From Camellia lanceoleosa (Eukaryota; Streptophyta; Magnoliopsida; Ericales; Theaceae): 64,000 bases of DNA. The notes under the pieces were generated by a model that ran no database searches, had not been told where the DNA came from, and saw nothing but the letters and a program-made list of their open reading frames with translations. This document shows, piece after piece, positions 10,537 to 20,782 of this stretch. The stretch spans positions 123,233,429-123,297,428 of the forward strand of contig CM045770.1 in the NCBI GenBank assembly GCA_025200525.1. The letters are read 5' to 3'. Within the stretch, counting starts at the first letter, position 1; each line of letters starts with the position of its first letter. The position numbers and the translations under genes were made by a program.

Positions 10537-11754
10537 ATGGAGCCATTCTTTGCCAAAAAACTCTCGAATTGGATTACAGCTTTGGATGGCTCAGAAAAGT
10601 TAAATTTCTGGGGTTTTGGCATAAATGCACTATTCTTGCTAAGTCGTACTCCACTTTGTTTTCTATTCCTACATGTCGCGACTAGATATTGGAACCCGAT
10701 TACACACGTTTTTAGCTTCGGGAGACAAAAGATATGCTCGACAATTGAAGAATTTCAAGTGCTAATGGAATCCCGGTGCGACGAGGAAATTCTGCCTTAG
10801 CCCTGTTTTGGCCACATCCAAGCTTTGGGAAGAATGTGTGGGCTCACTTTATACGAGGCTCGATCCTTGGTTCACAACGGAGAACTGGACATTCCTAGCT
10901 TGATCCATCAATTTTTTGAAACAGGTGACCAAGGCGACCTTCTTTGGCGGGGTTTTCGACAACACGCCATTTGTTTGTGCATGTTGGCTCATTTCCTTTT
11001 TGCCTCTAGCTTTGGAGGGTCTAGCATTCGACTCATCGAAGTGGCCCAAGGTTTGAAAGAGGGCAAGAGTTGCATTAGCTTGGTGCTGGTTGAGACTTTG
11101 ATGGGCATAGACGCCTTTCATTGGCGAGAAACGACCAAATTCGCGAGGAGTCCACTACTTCTTCAGGTAATGTTTCCCACCCTTCTCATATGTGCTTCTC
11201 ACATCACTCAACACTCATGTTATGTTTTTCTCTCAAAGCCCTTTTTCTCACTGTTCTCTCAACATACATCTTTTTATTCTTCAATCTCTCTTTTCTTTCA
11301 TCCTTTTCCTAGGTTTGTTTAATGGACAAGCTAAAGGTAGTGGATGCATGCCCTGAATACTTAGCACGGGGTTATTTTTTTCGCCAGCTCCTAGTGGATT
11401 TCTCGAATGAGGGATGGTGGTTCCATTGGATGTGCGACAGGTCTGCTGTCGACATTGCTTGGCGTTGCCCCTAGTTTGATCTACCCGAGATGAGCTACAA
11501 CATCACTCGGCAACCTGGCATTCAGTTAATTGGCTTGACACACTGTGTATTCTGTTTCTCGTTTCAGTTCAGACGTTAGTTTGGACTCCAAGGCTCACAA
11601 TTGGCTAGATACCTCGCTGCTTGGAGGATAAGAGAATTTCTGGCCCCCGCCCCTAATTTCAGTTACACCCTTTCTGGCGAGTGCTTGGCTTGGCTTGAAG
11701 ATGAGGCACAAACTGGGCCCACTTTAGCATTGGAAGCTTCCACAAGCATATGAA
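10537..11754 (+). pseudogene. Second antisense gene, DUF7745-like, one intron, decayed
   Basis: The start ATG at 10537 opens MEPFFAKKLSNWITALDG. The stretch VATRYWNPITHVFSFG...STIEEFQVLM matches the FWDP...FTFG...PTLEEY pattern of DUF7745 proteins, which are common in plant genomes and often sit in Ogre/Tat-like elements. After a stop at 10798-10800 the frame continues (10825-11166) with a helix-rich part resembling the family core. An intron is likely at 11167-11312: donor CAG/GTAATG, pyrimidine-rich body, acceptor TTCCTAG. The second exon (11313-11754) has FRQLLVDFSNEGWWFHWMC, then stops near 11473 and 11577. The pairing with the PMD gene, on the same strand and between integrase and LTR, suggests one antisense module. 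The family call is from pattern recognition, not alignment. Confidence 0.6.
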
Positions 11755-12243
11755 GGGGACGCAGGAACACCTGACTTATCTATGCCCCAAGTTTATTGCT
11801 TTGATCTGTACTTTTCAAGTTTTCTTTTTGAATGTAATAAAAGCAACTTTGATTTGTATTGAGAGTTAGAGAACTTTGTATTGAAATCAATGAAATTAGA
11901 GTTGTGAGCACTGAAAATTTTTCTTTTGGTCCAAAAATGGTCTAAGTTGTAAAAAGATTAATCTGAACAAAATCAACTTTTATTAAAACTTTCCAAAACC
12001 ATTTTCGAAAAGGAACACCACTTGACACACATGGAATCTATCCTCGAAATGTATAACCCTGAATCCAAAAAATGAAAAATTGCCCCTTGTCTGAATAGCA
12101 CTGCTTAGCATTGTAACCAGCTCTCAGAAGAAAAATCGCAATCGAACTCTCAGATAAAGAACAGACAAAGATGACCTGATCAATCACATGGACAGGACAG
12201 TTGATTTGGAGGTGCTTACGGTCGAACTTCAGAAAGAAGTTGC
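11755..12243. other. Spacer between antisense module and pol end
   Basis: Non-coding as far as I can see. The A-rich part 11880-12080 is alignable with element 2 at about 56740-56920 (shared TTTTGGGGTCCAAA-like block). It may hold the 3' end of the DUF7745-like transcript. Confidence 0.4.
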
Positions 12244-12280
12244 CTACGTATCCCGAAGATGGGAATCATGCCTTACGTAG
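12244..12280. other. Conserved stem-loop motif, pol-side copy
   Basis: CTACGTA at 12244-12250 pairs with TACGTAG at 12274-12280, and the inner TCCC pairs with GGGA. The counterpart is at 4217-4252. This copy has the stronger stem (7 plus 4 bp). Confidence 0.65.
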
Positions 12281-12317
12281 TTCAGTTAAGGTTCACTCGA
12301 GTATTAACTCTCTCTTT

Positions 12318-12451
12318 TTGCACTCTAACTTTTGCCAAGGCCGCCCTTCCGGGTTTTCCACCTTGCGAGCTCAGTTTTCCTTTTTTTCAATTTTTTTGTG
12401 CTTTAACTTTTGCCTAGGTCGCCCTTCCGGGTTTTCGGCCTAGCGAGCCTC
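12318..12451. repeat. Direct repeat AACTTTTGCC...CGCCCTTCCGGGTTTTC
   Basis: Two copies of an about 45-bp unit lie about 80 bp apart just beyond the integrase stop. Element 2 has related copies near 57435 and 57585, separated by T-rich DNA. Confidence 0.7.
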
Positions 12452-13690
12452 TTAGAGATAGTATTTCTTCAACTTATCCATGTTGATCGGTTGGGAAAAT
12501 TCTAGGCCATCCAGGTCCATGAGAATAACAACTTCACCCAACCAGATAGTTTTGACGATGTAAGGACCAGTCCAATTGGGTCTGAACTTGCCCCTAGGGT
12601 CATGAATGGGAGCTCGGTTGTCTTTCAGCACCAAATCCCCTTATTTACAATTCTGGGATTGAACTTTCTTGTTAAAAGCATTGGCAATCTTGCGTTGATA
12701 ACCTTGAACATGGTACAATGCTTTCAGCCTTCTCCCGTCAAATAACATTCGCTCTTCGAACCTACTCTATTGCCAGTCCGCCTCTGCTATCTGACACTCG
12801 GCCATAACTCGAAGCGACAACACTTCTATTTCAATTAGCAGAACATCCTCTATACCGTAGACAAGAGAATAAGGATTGGCTCCCATAGACGTCCGGATTG
12901 AAGTTCTATAGCCCCAAAATGCAAATGGCAATTTGTTTTTCCAGTCCCTGTAGGTCTTAACCATCTTCTGTAAAATGTGCTTGATGTTCTTGTTAGTGGC
13001 CTCAATAGCTCCATTGGTTTGTGGACAGTATGTAGATGACTTATGAAAAGCCACATTATATTTCTCCAATAAGTCGATCACCTCTTTCTTGAAGTGAGAG
13101 CCATTATTTGAAATGATCTTGTTTGGGACTCCATATCTTCAAATGATGTTGTTTCAAATGAACTTAGCCACATGCGCTGCTTTTAACACTACATAAGACT
13201 GAGCTTCCACACACTTCGTGAAATAATCAATTGCCACTAGAATGTATTCATGCTCATTTGACCCTTTTGGTGTGACTGCCCCAATGGCGTCAATTTCCCA
13301 GACTGAAAAAGGCCACGGTGAAGTCATCTTGTATAGTTTCGACGGCGGGATATTCATGCGATTAGCGTGAATTTGGCATTTGTGGCATCGCCGAACAAAA
13401 CCAATACAATCCTCCTCCATGGTAGACCAGTAGTAGCCTTGCCTGAGTATCTTCCAGCCTAACATTACTCCGTTCATGTGCGCTCTGCATTCTCCTCCAT
13501 GGATGGCCTCCATTAGGTGCTTTGATTCTTCTGTGTCGGCACATAACTTGTGAATTCCCAGATGACCTCTCTTGTATAGTTTACCTCCACAAATGATAAA
13601 TTGAACGGCCATCCACCGTATTACCCTCTTATGTTTAGCATTTGCCCCTAGTGGATAAACCTCCTTTTCCAAGAAGTTCCAGATATCATA
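12452..13690 (-). pseudogene. Integrase of element 1 (Ty3/gypsy, Tat type), inactive
   Basis: Integrase inserts the reverse-transcribed DNA copy. In minus-strand order, the zinc-binding segment has H..G and CHKCQ (about 13360-13500), and the core begins WEIDAIG with AIDYFTKCVEAQSY. The second catalytic Asp appears replaced: the motif reads ISNNGSHF where the family has ISDNGSHF (about 13090-13110). Two stops lie just before it. The third-residue region YCPQTNGAIEATNK is readable. The C-terminal segment, DPRGKFRPNWTGPYIVK ending in KLKKYYL, is the usual Tat end. Stops split the frame at about 12636-12770 and 13090-13153. Confidence 0.85.
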
Positions 13691-14200
13691 AAACTAGGGG
13701 TTTTGATCTTGCACTTCATCTATTGCGGCGATAGTCTCGTAGGCCAGCATATATCTCTGTTCAATGATGATTGGATGCATTCGAACTCCTAGCGAGATGT
13801 CTATCATAGAAGATAGAGTTGATAAAGCATCAATGAACCTGTTGTTCTCCCTTAGTAGATACGTGAAAGTCAGCTTCTCAAACCTAGGAATCTGAATATC
13901 TAGGGTTTGGTGATAGATCTTTATCTTTTTTTCTTTGACCTTCCAGTCTCCATTTCCTTGAGAACTAACCAGGTTTGAGTCCCCGATGACATCCAACTGT
14001 TTTGTCCCTAATTCCAAGGCGGTTTCCAAACCAGCAATACACGCCTCGTACTCTACTTCATTGTTCGATACCTTGAATCAAAGTTTGAAGGCTAAGGGTA
14101 TATGGGAATTGTTGGGCGCTATCAGCAACACGCCTACCCCATACCCATATTGATTAACGCTCCGTCAAAGTACATTGTCCAAATCTCTTCCTCGACTTGC
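13691..14200 (-). pseudogene. Second (archaeal-type) RNase H of element 1
   Basis: The segment starts WTMYFDGALIN (about 14170) and continues through ETALELGTKQLDVIGDSNLVSSQ, with the expected FDG and GDS acidic positions, to ENNRFIDALSTLSSM. An extra RNase H of this class after the usual one is a Tat/Ogre trait. Frame breaks lie between 14030 and 14134. Confidence 0.75.
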
Positions 14201-14760
14201 AGAATGGCCTCATCTGGGAATAGGTATTCTACCTCTTCATCCCCTTCTACTGGGTGATCTGCTAGGAACTCCGCTACAACTCTTCCCTTGACAGACTTGC
14301 GAGTGACATACTTCAGATCAAATTTGAAAAGAAGAAGCAACCAACGAGCTAGCCTACCCGTAAGTACTGGTTTCTCGAAGACATATTTGATAGGATCTAA
14401 TCTTGAAACCAGAATTATGGAGTGAGCTAACAGGTAGTGCCTTAACTTCCTGGTAACCCATACTAAGGCTAAGCAAGCTTTCTCCAATGGAGTGTAGTGG
14501 GTCTCATAATCTAGCATTTTCTTGCTAAAGTAATAGATGGCTTTCTCCACCCTATCCTCAGATTCTTGTGCAAGCGTACATCCCATCATTGTGTCTGTTA
14601 TTGACAGGTATAGAATCAAGGGCTTCCCCGGCTCTGGCGGCGACAACACTGGTGGATTCTGAAGATATAGCTTGATCTGCTCGAAAGCAAATTGACACCG
14701 GTCATCCCATCGGAATTTCTTTCCTTTCTTTAGGAGACCAAATAGTGGTTCACAAATCAA
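14201..14760 (-). pseudogene. RNase H of element 1
   Basis: It follows RT on the minus strand. KKGKKFRWDDRCQFAFEQIK leads into the domain, which has IYYFSKKMLDYETHYTPLEK and RHYLLAHSIILVSRLDPIKY and ends VAEFLADHP. The usual TDH-type Asp position reads SRLDP, a Tat-like variant. It is open over 208 codons. One stop at 14776-14778 separates it from RT, so RT-RNase H is otherwise nearly intact. Confidence 0.85.
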
Positions 14761-15489
14761 GGTTAATTTTGAAATAAACTATCTTATGAATTGCACTTTA
14801 CCCAAAAAGCCTCGCACCTCCTTTTCAGTCCTTGGTGGTGGCATTTCTAGTATGGCCTTGATTTTGGAAGGATCTACCTCAATGCCCCTCTGTGTGATCA
14901 AGAAACCCAACATTTTCCCTACTGTTATGCCGAAAGTACACTTCTGTGGATTCAACCTCAGTCTATACTCTTTGATCCGTTGGAAGAATTTCTTCAAGGC
15001 GATGTAGTGGCCATCTCTTTCCTTGGACTTGACAATCATGTCATCCACGTACACCTCGACCTCTTTGTGGATCATATCATGCAGAATTGTGGTTGCAGGC
15101 CGTTGATAGGTAGCCCCAGCATTCTTCAGCCCAAATGGCATCACCCGATAGCAGTAGGTTCCCCACAACATAGTGAAAGCAGTTTTCTCTCGATCCTCGG
15201 GTGCCATCAGAATCCGGTTATACCCGAAAAATCCATCCATGAAGGAGAGCAACGCATGGCCTGCGGTGAAGTCCATTAATTCGTCGATGTGCGGTAGAGG
15301 AAAGTTGTCCTTTGGACTGGCTCTGTTCAGATCCCTAAAATCCACACACACCCGAATTCTACTGTCTTTTTTTGGCATTGGGACGATGTTGGCCAACCAA
15401 GTTGGATATTCAGATACTAGCAAGAACCCTGAATCTATCTGCTTGGTAACCTCTTCCTTAATCTTCAAAGCCCAATCCGGGCGTATTCT
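14761..15489 (-). pseudogene. Reverse transcriptase of element 1
   Basis: It copies the element RNA into DNA. A 229-codon frame carries VCVDFRDLNRASPKDNFPLP, FMDGFFGYN (first catalytic Asp), FGLKNAGATYQR, and EVYVDDMIVKSK (YVDD active site), ending with GFLGKVQFIR before a stop. YVDDMIVKSK and APEDREKTAF are typical of Tat/Athila-branch RTs. All three catalytic Asp positions appear present. It is the best-preserved part of this pol. Confidence 0.9.
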
Positions 15490-16278
15490 CTACAACTTCT
15501 GTTTGACGGGTCGGGCCTCAGGGTCGAGAGGGATTCGATGCTGTTCAATCTCAGGATTGATTCCAGGCATGTCTTCATAGGACCACGCGAAGACATCTTT
15601 GAAATCTTTTAATAAGGCGACTAAGCGCTCGCGCTCCTCTGAAGACAACGTGGACCCGATCTGGACCAGATGCGGATTCTTCTCAATACCCACGTTAATT
15701 GCAATGATTTTATCAACAAGGGGTTTTACAAACCTCTTCTCCTCTCAACTAATCAAATGTTTCAAAACTAGAGGAATTCCTTCCTCGTCGTTTTCATCAA
15801 AATTTTGAAAATCCTGATCAATGCAATAAACAAGTAGCACAGAAAGATACTCAGAATCTGCAGTGGCATTCTCATTCACAAGGTTAGGCTCATCTAATTC
15901 CTCGGTTACAACCGACTCAAAAGAAAAGGAAAAAGATGACCTGGACAATACCTCGGCATCCAGGTTATCAACCCCAAGAATACCGGACTCAGACTCAAAG
16001 GAACTGGAATCTGATTCTGACTCCACGGACTCTGTGGAATCAGATTCTGGTTCATTACCCGACTCAGTACTGCTAGATAAGTAACCCTCCTCCAGCTGCT
16101 AAATGAGAGAAGGTGCGTTAGATGCATCCAGAATGCTGTTAGAAGGGTTCACACCCGGTTGGTTCCCGATCGTGGAAACGGTTAGGTTATCCCCCAAGCT
16201 CTCTGAGTTAATTGGAGGATCCGAAAGAAGACATGCCAGTGCTGCTTCTATTTCAAACTCGCTGCTGTCGGAATCACT
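15490..16278 (-). pseudogene. Protease-RT linker of element 1
   Basis: The minus frame MGIEKNPHLVQIGSTLSSEERERLVALLKDFKDVFAWSYEDMPG is the conserved pre-RT segment of Tat elements. It is preceded by an acidic, Ser/Glu-rich variable part (about 15745-16127). The same segment survives in element 2 at 57930-58220 although that element has lost RT. Confidence 0.75.
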
Positions 16279-17388
16279 TTATGTGCTCTTTGTAGCTTCA
16301 GCAGTAGATTCAGCCCTTTCCTCTGTATCATTGCCTTGCAGCTGCAAGTCAAAAAAGATTTCAAAGCCCGAAACTTGCTGCCTTTCAGAGTTAAGCCAGG
16401 GTTTGGGGAAACCACAAAATGGGAAGTCTTCACCCTCCTGAATAAAATAACCATTCAGGGTTCCCTGGATCGGTCGGTGCACAAGCTCATAGTGCTGCTT
16501 GGTCTGTTTAGCTCTGGCTCTTCTAGCCATTTCTTTCCCTTTCCTAACCCAATTCTCTTTGGTGGGCGTATAGCCAAGACCAAAGGTATGCGGGTTATGT
16601 GGCACATCGGCCAATGCAGCAACGCCCTTCCGGCCACTTTTTCCCAATCCCATTCCAGGCATATGTTGTAGCTTGGTTATAAGATATACAGATTGAGTGC
16701 TGACATACAAACCCTCATCAATAGCCAAGATATTCTGCACTACCTGGGTCTCGGCCAAGATGAACCTCGAAAGGAAAATATCCTTTTCGCCATTCACAAT
16801 CTCCAGTACAGGTGTAGTAACCTTTAGCGGAGGATGAATAGATGAATTCCCGAACACTGTGGCCATCACTTTCCCGTGGGGGTAATTCAGCGTTTGGTGG
16901 AAGGTGGACGAGACAGCTTTCACTTGGTACAACCAGGGTCGCCCAAGTAGTAGGTTGAAAATGGCTAGAACATCCAGGACATAAAACTTAATATCCTGTT
17001 GAGCTTGTTCGACCTGCACTCTGATCTATACTGTTCCCATCACTTCTCTGCTTGTATTGTCATACGCCCGAATCACTTAGGCTACAAAATCTGTCAGTTT
17101 CAGGCCAATAGCATAAGCCGTGCGGCAAGGGCAAACGTTGATTGCTGACTTGGTGTAGACTAATACGACTGGTACCTATTTTTCTCAGCATTCCACCGAT
17201 ATGTATAAAGGCTTGTTGTGTGTAAAGCCTTCTGGCGGCAATTCCTTGTCCGAGAAGGTCAAAGTCGGCACAGCACCTCCCGGGAAGACCAGTCCGACTA
17301 GTTGTTCAGGAGTAGTTTCGATGGACAATTTGGCTTTATCCATCACCGATAGTACAACTTGTCTGTGCACTCGCGAAGCCATAAGCAA
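16279..17388 (-). pseudogene. Aspartic protease region of element 1, active site altered
   Basis: In minus order: GLLMASRVHRQVVLSVMDKAK, then the protease core with SAINVCPCRTAYAIGL and, after a break, FNLLLGRPWLYQVKAVSSTFHQ. The family motif before SALNVCP is usually VDNG; here it reads VYTK (about 17140-17165), so the catalytic Asp appears lost. Stops lie around 17020-17080. An Arg/Lys-rich stretch with GLGYTPTKENW and GMGLGKSGRKG (16550-16680) resembles the protease-RT connector of Tat elements. Confidence 0.8.
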
Positions 17389-18087
17389 ACCCTAGATAGA
17401 AATGTCAGCTTGAATCTTCTTCAACTGTTTGAGCATAGCCTCCTCTTCCAACTGCTTTTCCTTTTGTCTCTCAGCTTCTTTATCCTTCCCGGATGCTTCA
17501 GCTTGGTCCAAGTGTAAGGGCTTGAAGTACCACTCACTTCTAGTCATATGGTCCACCTCCTCAGAGTACCAAGTATTGTTTAGCAGGGACCCATCCCAAT
17601 CTTCATTAGTGTAGGCAAGATGCAGATCATCATCTTTCCACCATATCCTTTCGGCAACCGACAAGCAATTGTTCGACTCCGGCCTAATTACTCTCTCATC
17701 AGAAGTGTTCCCCGCAAGGAGTTAAGCTGTTCCAACTTCTTGTTTGTCTTGGTCCCTTTCTTACACAAACCGTTTCAGTGCGGTTTCTTGCTCTGTATCA
17801 GCAGTACTGACGGCACCCAGTTCTTGAGCTAAATTCTTAATATCGGCGCTCTCTGGCAATTTCCCTTTGTCCTTGGCCATTCCGGCTATTGCAGTGGTTC
17901 CCGCTTCTTGTTCTTCTAGCTTTAACTTGGTTCCCTCCTCTATGTCCGGCTCGTCGCTGAGCCATCCAGAATTGTCTGCAGACCCATTCAGATCAAACCA
18001 ATCAATATACACGTCTCCCTGATCTAATTCATCAAAGAACTACAAATTGTCTATATCTTCCTCTAACTCTGCCAGATCATCTAGTCT
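17389..18087 (-). pseudogene. Gag C-terminal acidic spacer of element 1
   Basis: Minus-strand pieces SVAERIWWKDDDLHLAYTNE, WYSEEVDHMTRSEWYFKPL and a charged helix EAERQKEKQLEEEAMLKQ lead towards the protease. Tat elements usually have such an acidic, poorly conserved region between the gag zinc knuckle and protease. Stops separate the pieces. Confidence 0.65.
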
Positions 18088-19971
18088 CTAACTTAGGCCA
18101 TCCTCTCGGACTACACTGACCTCCGTCCCAACTGGCAATACCACTTCTGGCTTTGCTTGATTGATTGACATAATATAGCAACACGGGTTGTATTCCCTCT
18201 CAGGTAAGTCCTCAGAGCCTTCGGGCAACGGACTTGCATTTTCCACCAAGGCTAACCTCCTTTCATCTACCACTGTCACCACTATGGGTTCAGGTTGGAA
18301 TGTGGACGTGTTCATCATGCACAAGTCCGTGCTCTCAGGGATGAACAACGCCAGTTTGGGTAGGTGGGAAGGGATGATATATATACTGGGGTCATAAGGG
18401 ACGACTAGTGTATGGATGAGGTTTATATGCCGGGGTAGAGGGACTTGATTATGTGGTAGCAGAGGATTTGTAGTGACGTTGGCTTTTTGAGGAGGTGCTA
18501 TCACCTTGTTATCAATAAAATCTTGGATCTCATGACGCATCCTATAGCATTGATTAGTGTTGTGACCATGTTGTTGGTGAAAAGCACAGTATTTGGCCGG
18601 GTTGTGTTTTGGGATGAGGGGATCGAGTAGAGGGCGAGGCTCTAGCAGCTTTAGATGCCCCTTTTTGATCAACACGCCCATCGCCTTAGATAAGGACATG
18701 TCAAGCGGGGTAAAGACCCTTTGAGCTCGGGGTTGGTTATTTGAGGCTTGTGGAGTTGTATTGGATGTACTGGCAAAAGGGTTGGCAGTCTTGGGTGTGG
18801 TGGTGACAGTATTCACATCTGAAGGCCGTACAGCTGCGCTACTGCTAATAGTCGCATTGGAACTGCGTGTGAAAGGTCTCTTGGGCTGCACCTTCTCATC
18901 ATTTATCAAACCCTGTCTCATCGTATCTTCAATGTAAAATCCTATCTCATAGAGATTAGCGAATGTGAATAAGGGTAAGACAATCATCTTCTGCAGTAAT
19001 TTCCCCTGCAGATTACGAACTATCATTCTGATTTGATCTTTCTTGGATGGCCGGGTAGACATTATCGAAGCCTTGGCCTTCTACCTTGTCATAAAGTCTG
19101 AGAAGCCCTCCTTTGGCTCCTGATGGGTCGTTTCAAGATCATGAGTGGTGACCTTGATCTGCATGTTGTATGAATATTGTGCGACAAAGGCCTCAGCTCT
19201 TTCATCCCAGCTCCGTTTCATAGAGTCTTCCAGTTTTGCGTACCAGATGGCCGCTATGCCTGGCAGGGTTCGACTAAAAAGCGATAGCTTCTGAAGTCTA
19301 GAGAGGCCCATTGGCTATAAGATATCTGAGAATAACCGCAAGTGGATAATAGGATCCCTAGAACCATCAAACCGGTCTATATGTGGCGTCTTGAATCTGT
19401 CCGGCAAAGTCATTGTCGAGTCAGTGTAGCCATCCTTGATATCAGGGATTGAATTCACACCCTGCACCCGTTTAAAGAGCTTTTCTAGCTTGTTAACTTT
19501 CAGTGCAGTAGGGTTGACCTCGAATTCAAACGGTGCCTCCATCTGGTACACTGGTGCCTTGGAGGTCTGCGGTGGGATCAGATATACTTGAATGCCCGCA
19601 TTTTCCTAGACATTAACTGTAACTCCAGGCACTGGAATCTCGACTGGGGGTGGATAAAAAGCAGAAGCTGCTGCTTGTTGTGGTTGCTGCTACTGCAGCC
19701 TATTTATCACTTTCGCTTGTTGAGCTATGACTTCAGCCTGGCGGGCAGCATCTTGCTACATGGTTTCTATGGTCTGTTGGAGTTGACGGAACATGTCTTC
19801 CATACTAATCGGGGGATGTTGATCCATCAGAACTGGCGAATGGTCTCTTACCAGAGTAGAAGTAGAAGATTGAGCCTGACTGGGCGCAGGTGAAGTAAAA
19901 GGTAGCTGCTGAACTGGTGAGTTATGCCTAACCCTTCTCCGTCTCGTAACCGATGGTAGTGAAGCAAACAC
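18088..19971 (-). pseudogene. Gag of element 1
   Basis: Gag forms the particle that packages element RNA. The first Met (19971) opens MFASLPSVTRRRRVRHNSP. Next come the capsid-like helices (FKTPHIDRFDGSRDPIIHL, LPGIAAIWYAKLEDSMKRSW, EGFSDFMTR). The 324-codon frame 18088-19062 has QRVFTPLDMSLSKAMG and the zinc-knuckle variant YCAFHQQHGHNTNQC followed by IQDFIDNKVI, a Tat/Ogre gag signature. A TGG-to-TAG-type stop sits just before MSTRPSKKDQ. The frame is broken between 19063-19080, 19312-19314 and 19552-19755. Element 2 keeps a remnant of the same domain at 58640-59330. Confidence 0.85.
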
Positions 19972-20782
19972 TAGCTATCCCCTGACAAGATCCCCTGGAT
20001 TTGTAAAGTCGCCTTACACGGGTCCAGAGTGCTTGGGGGGTAACAGAATTGTCCGAAGCAATGGTGAAAAACTACCTTGCAAAAGGAAATAAAGCAAAAC
20101 AAAAGAAAACAAAATCAGAAACAACACAACATCTCAACTCAGATTTTAATCAACACACTAATGTTATCAAAGTTGTGGAATCATGCTCAATACTGAATTC
20201 TACCTCCCAAAAAATGATACCCAGACTTGCAACTGATACATACATTCCTGTAGAGTTTCACTCTAAAAGCACATATCAAGCAAGTGAGAGCCAAAACACC
20301 CCTATGATGGCGTAAGGTTACCCTGTCCTAGTTTCGTCAGGAACTAGGGGTTTCACTACGCAAAACAAGCGGTTTCACATAATTCCTGCATTCAGGTAAA
20401 CAACCTGTCCTAGTTTGGAACAGTCTTTATGGCTTCCGATATGTAACTAGGTCGATTGGTCAATAAGGTTACCTCAGCAAGACTACCTAATATACCTCTC
20501 ACACCAAACATCGAGAAGTGAAAGGAGGATCAAACGGTACAGCGGTAGTCTAGATCCAAGGGTTGTGTTCCCATCGTGGTAGAGCCTGCAACTGGTCAGT
20601 CTTTTGGCAAGTTTTTCCCAAGAAAGCCTCCAACAAACCATTTAGGAATAACAGATGGCAAACACAGTAACTTAGGTGCACTAATGCCAATGCAAATGCA
20701 AATAAACACATAAGTGTAAATAAAATGTCATATCATAAGTTCGAGTTAAGCTCTCTAAATCCATAGCAAAGTCGCCAAAAAC
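19972..20782 (-). other. 5' leader of element 1 with primer-binding site
   Basis: The primer-binding site TGGCGACTTTGCTATGG (minus) lies at 20761-20777, five bases from the LTR edge. This is the tRNA-Arg-type site of Ogre/Tat elements. The leader aligns with element 2 at about 59500-60230, including AGAGCCAAAACACCCCTATG and CCTAGTTTGGAACAGTC. No gene seen; the open frame at 20049-20315 shows no family pattern. Confidence 0.75.

Noticed and set aside
14786..15580. Plus-strand frames opposite RT (14786-15007, 14980-15279, 15173-15580)
   Set aside because: Shadows of the minus-strand RT and linker, which carry clear catalytic motifs.
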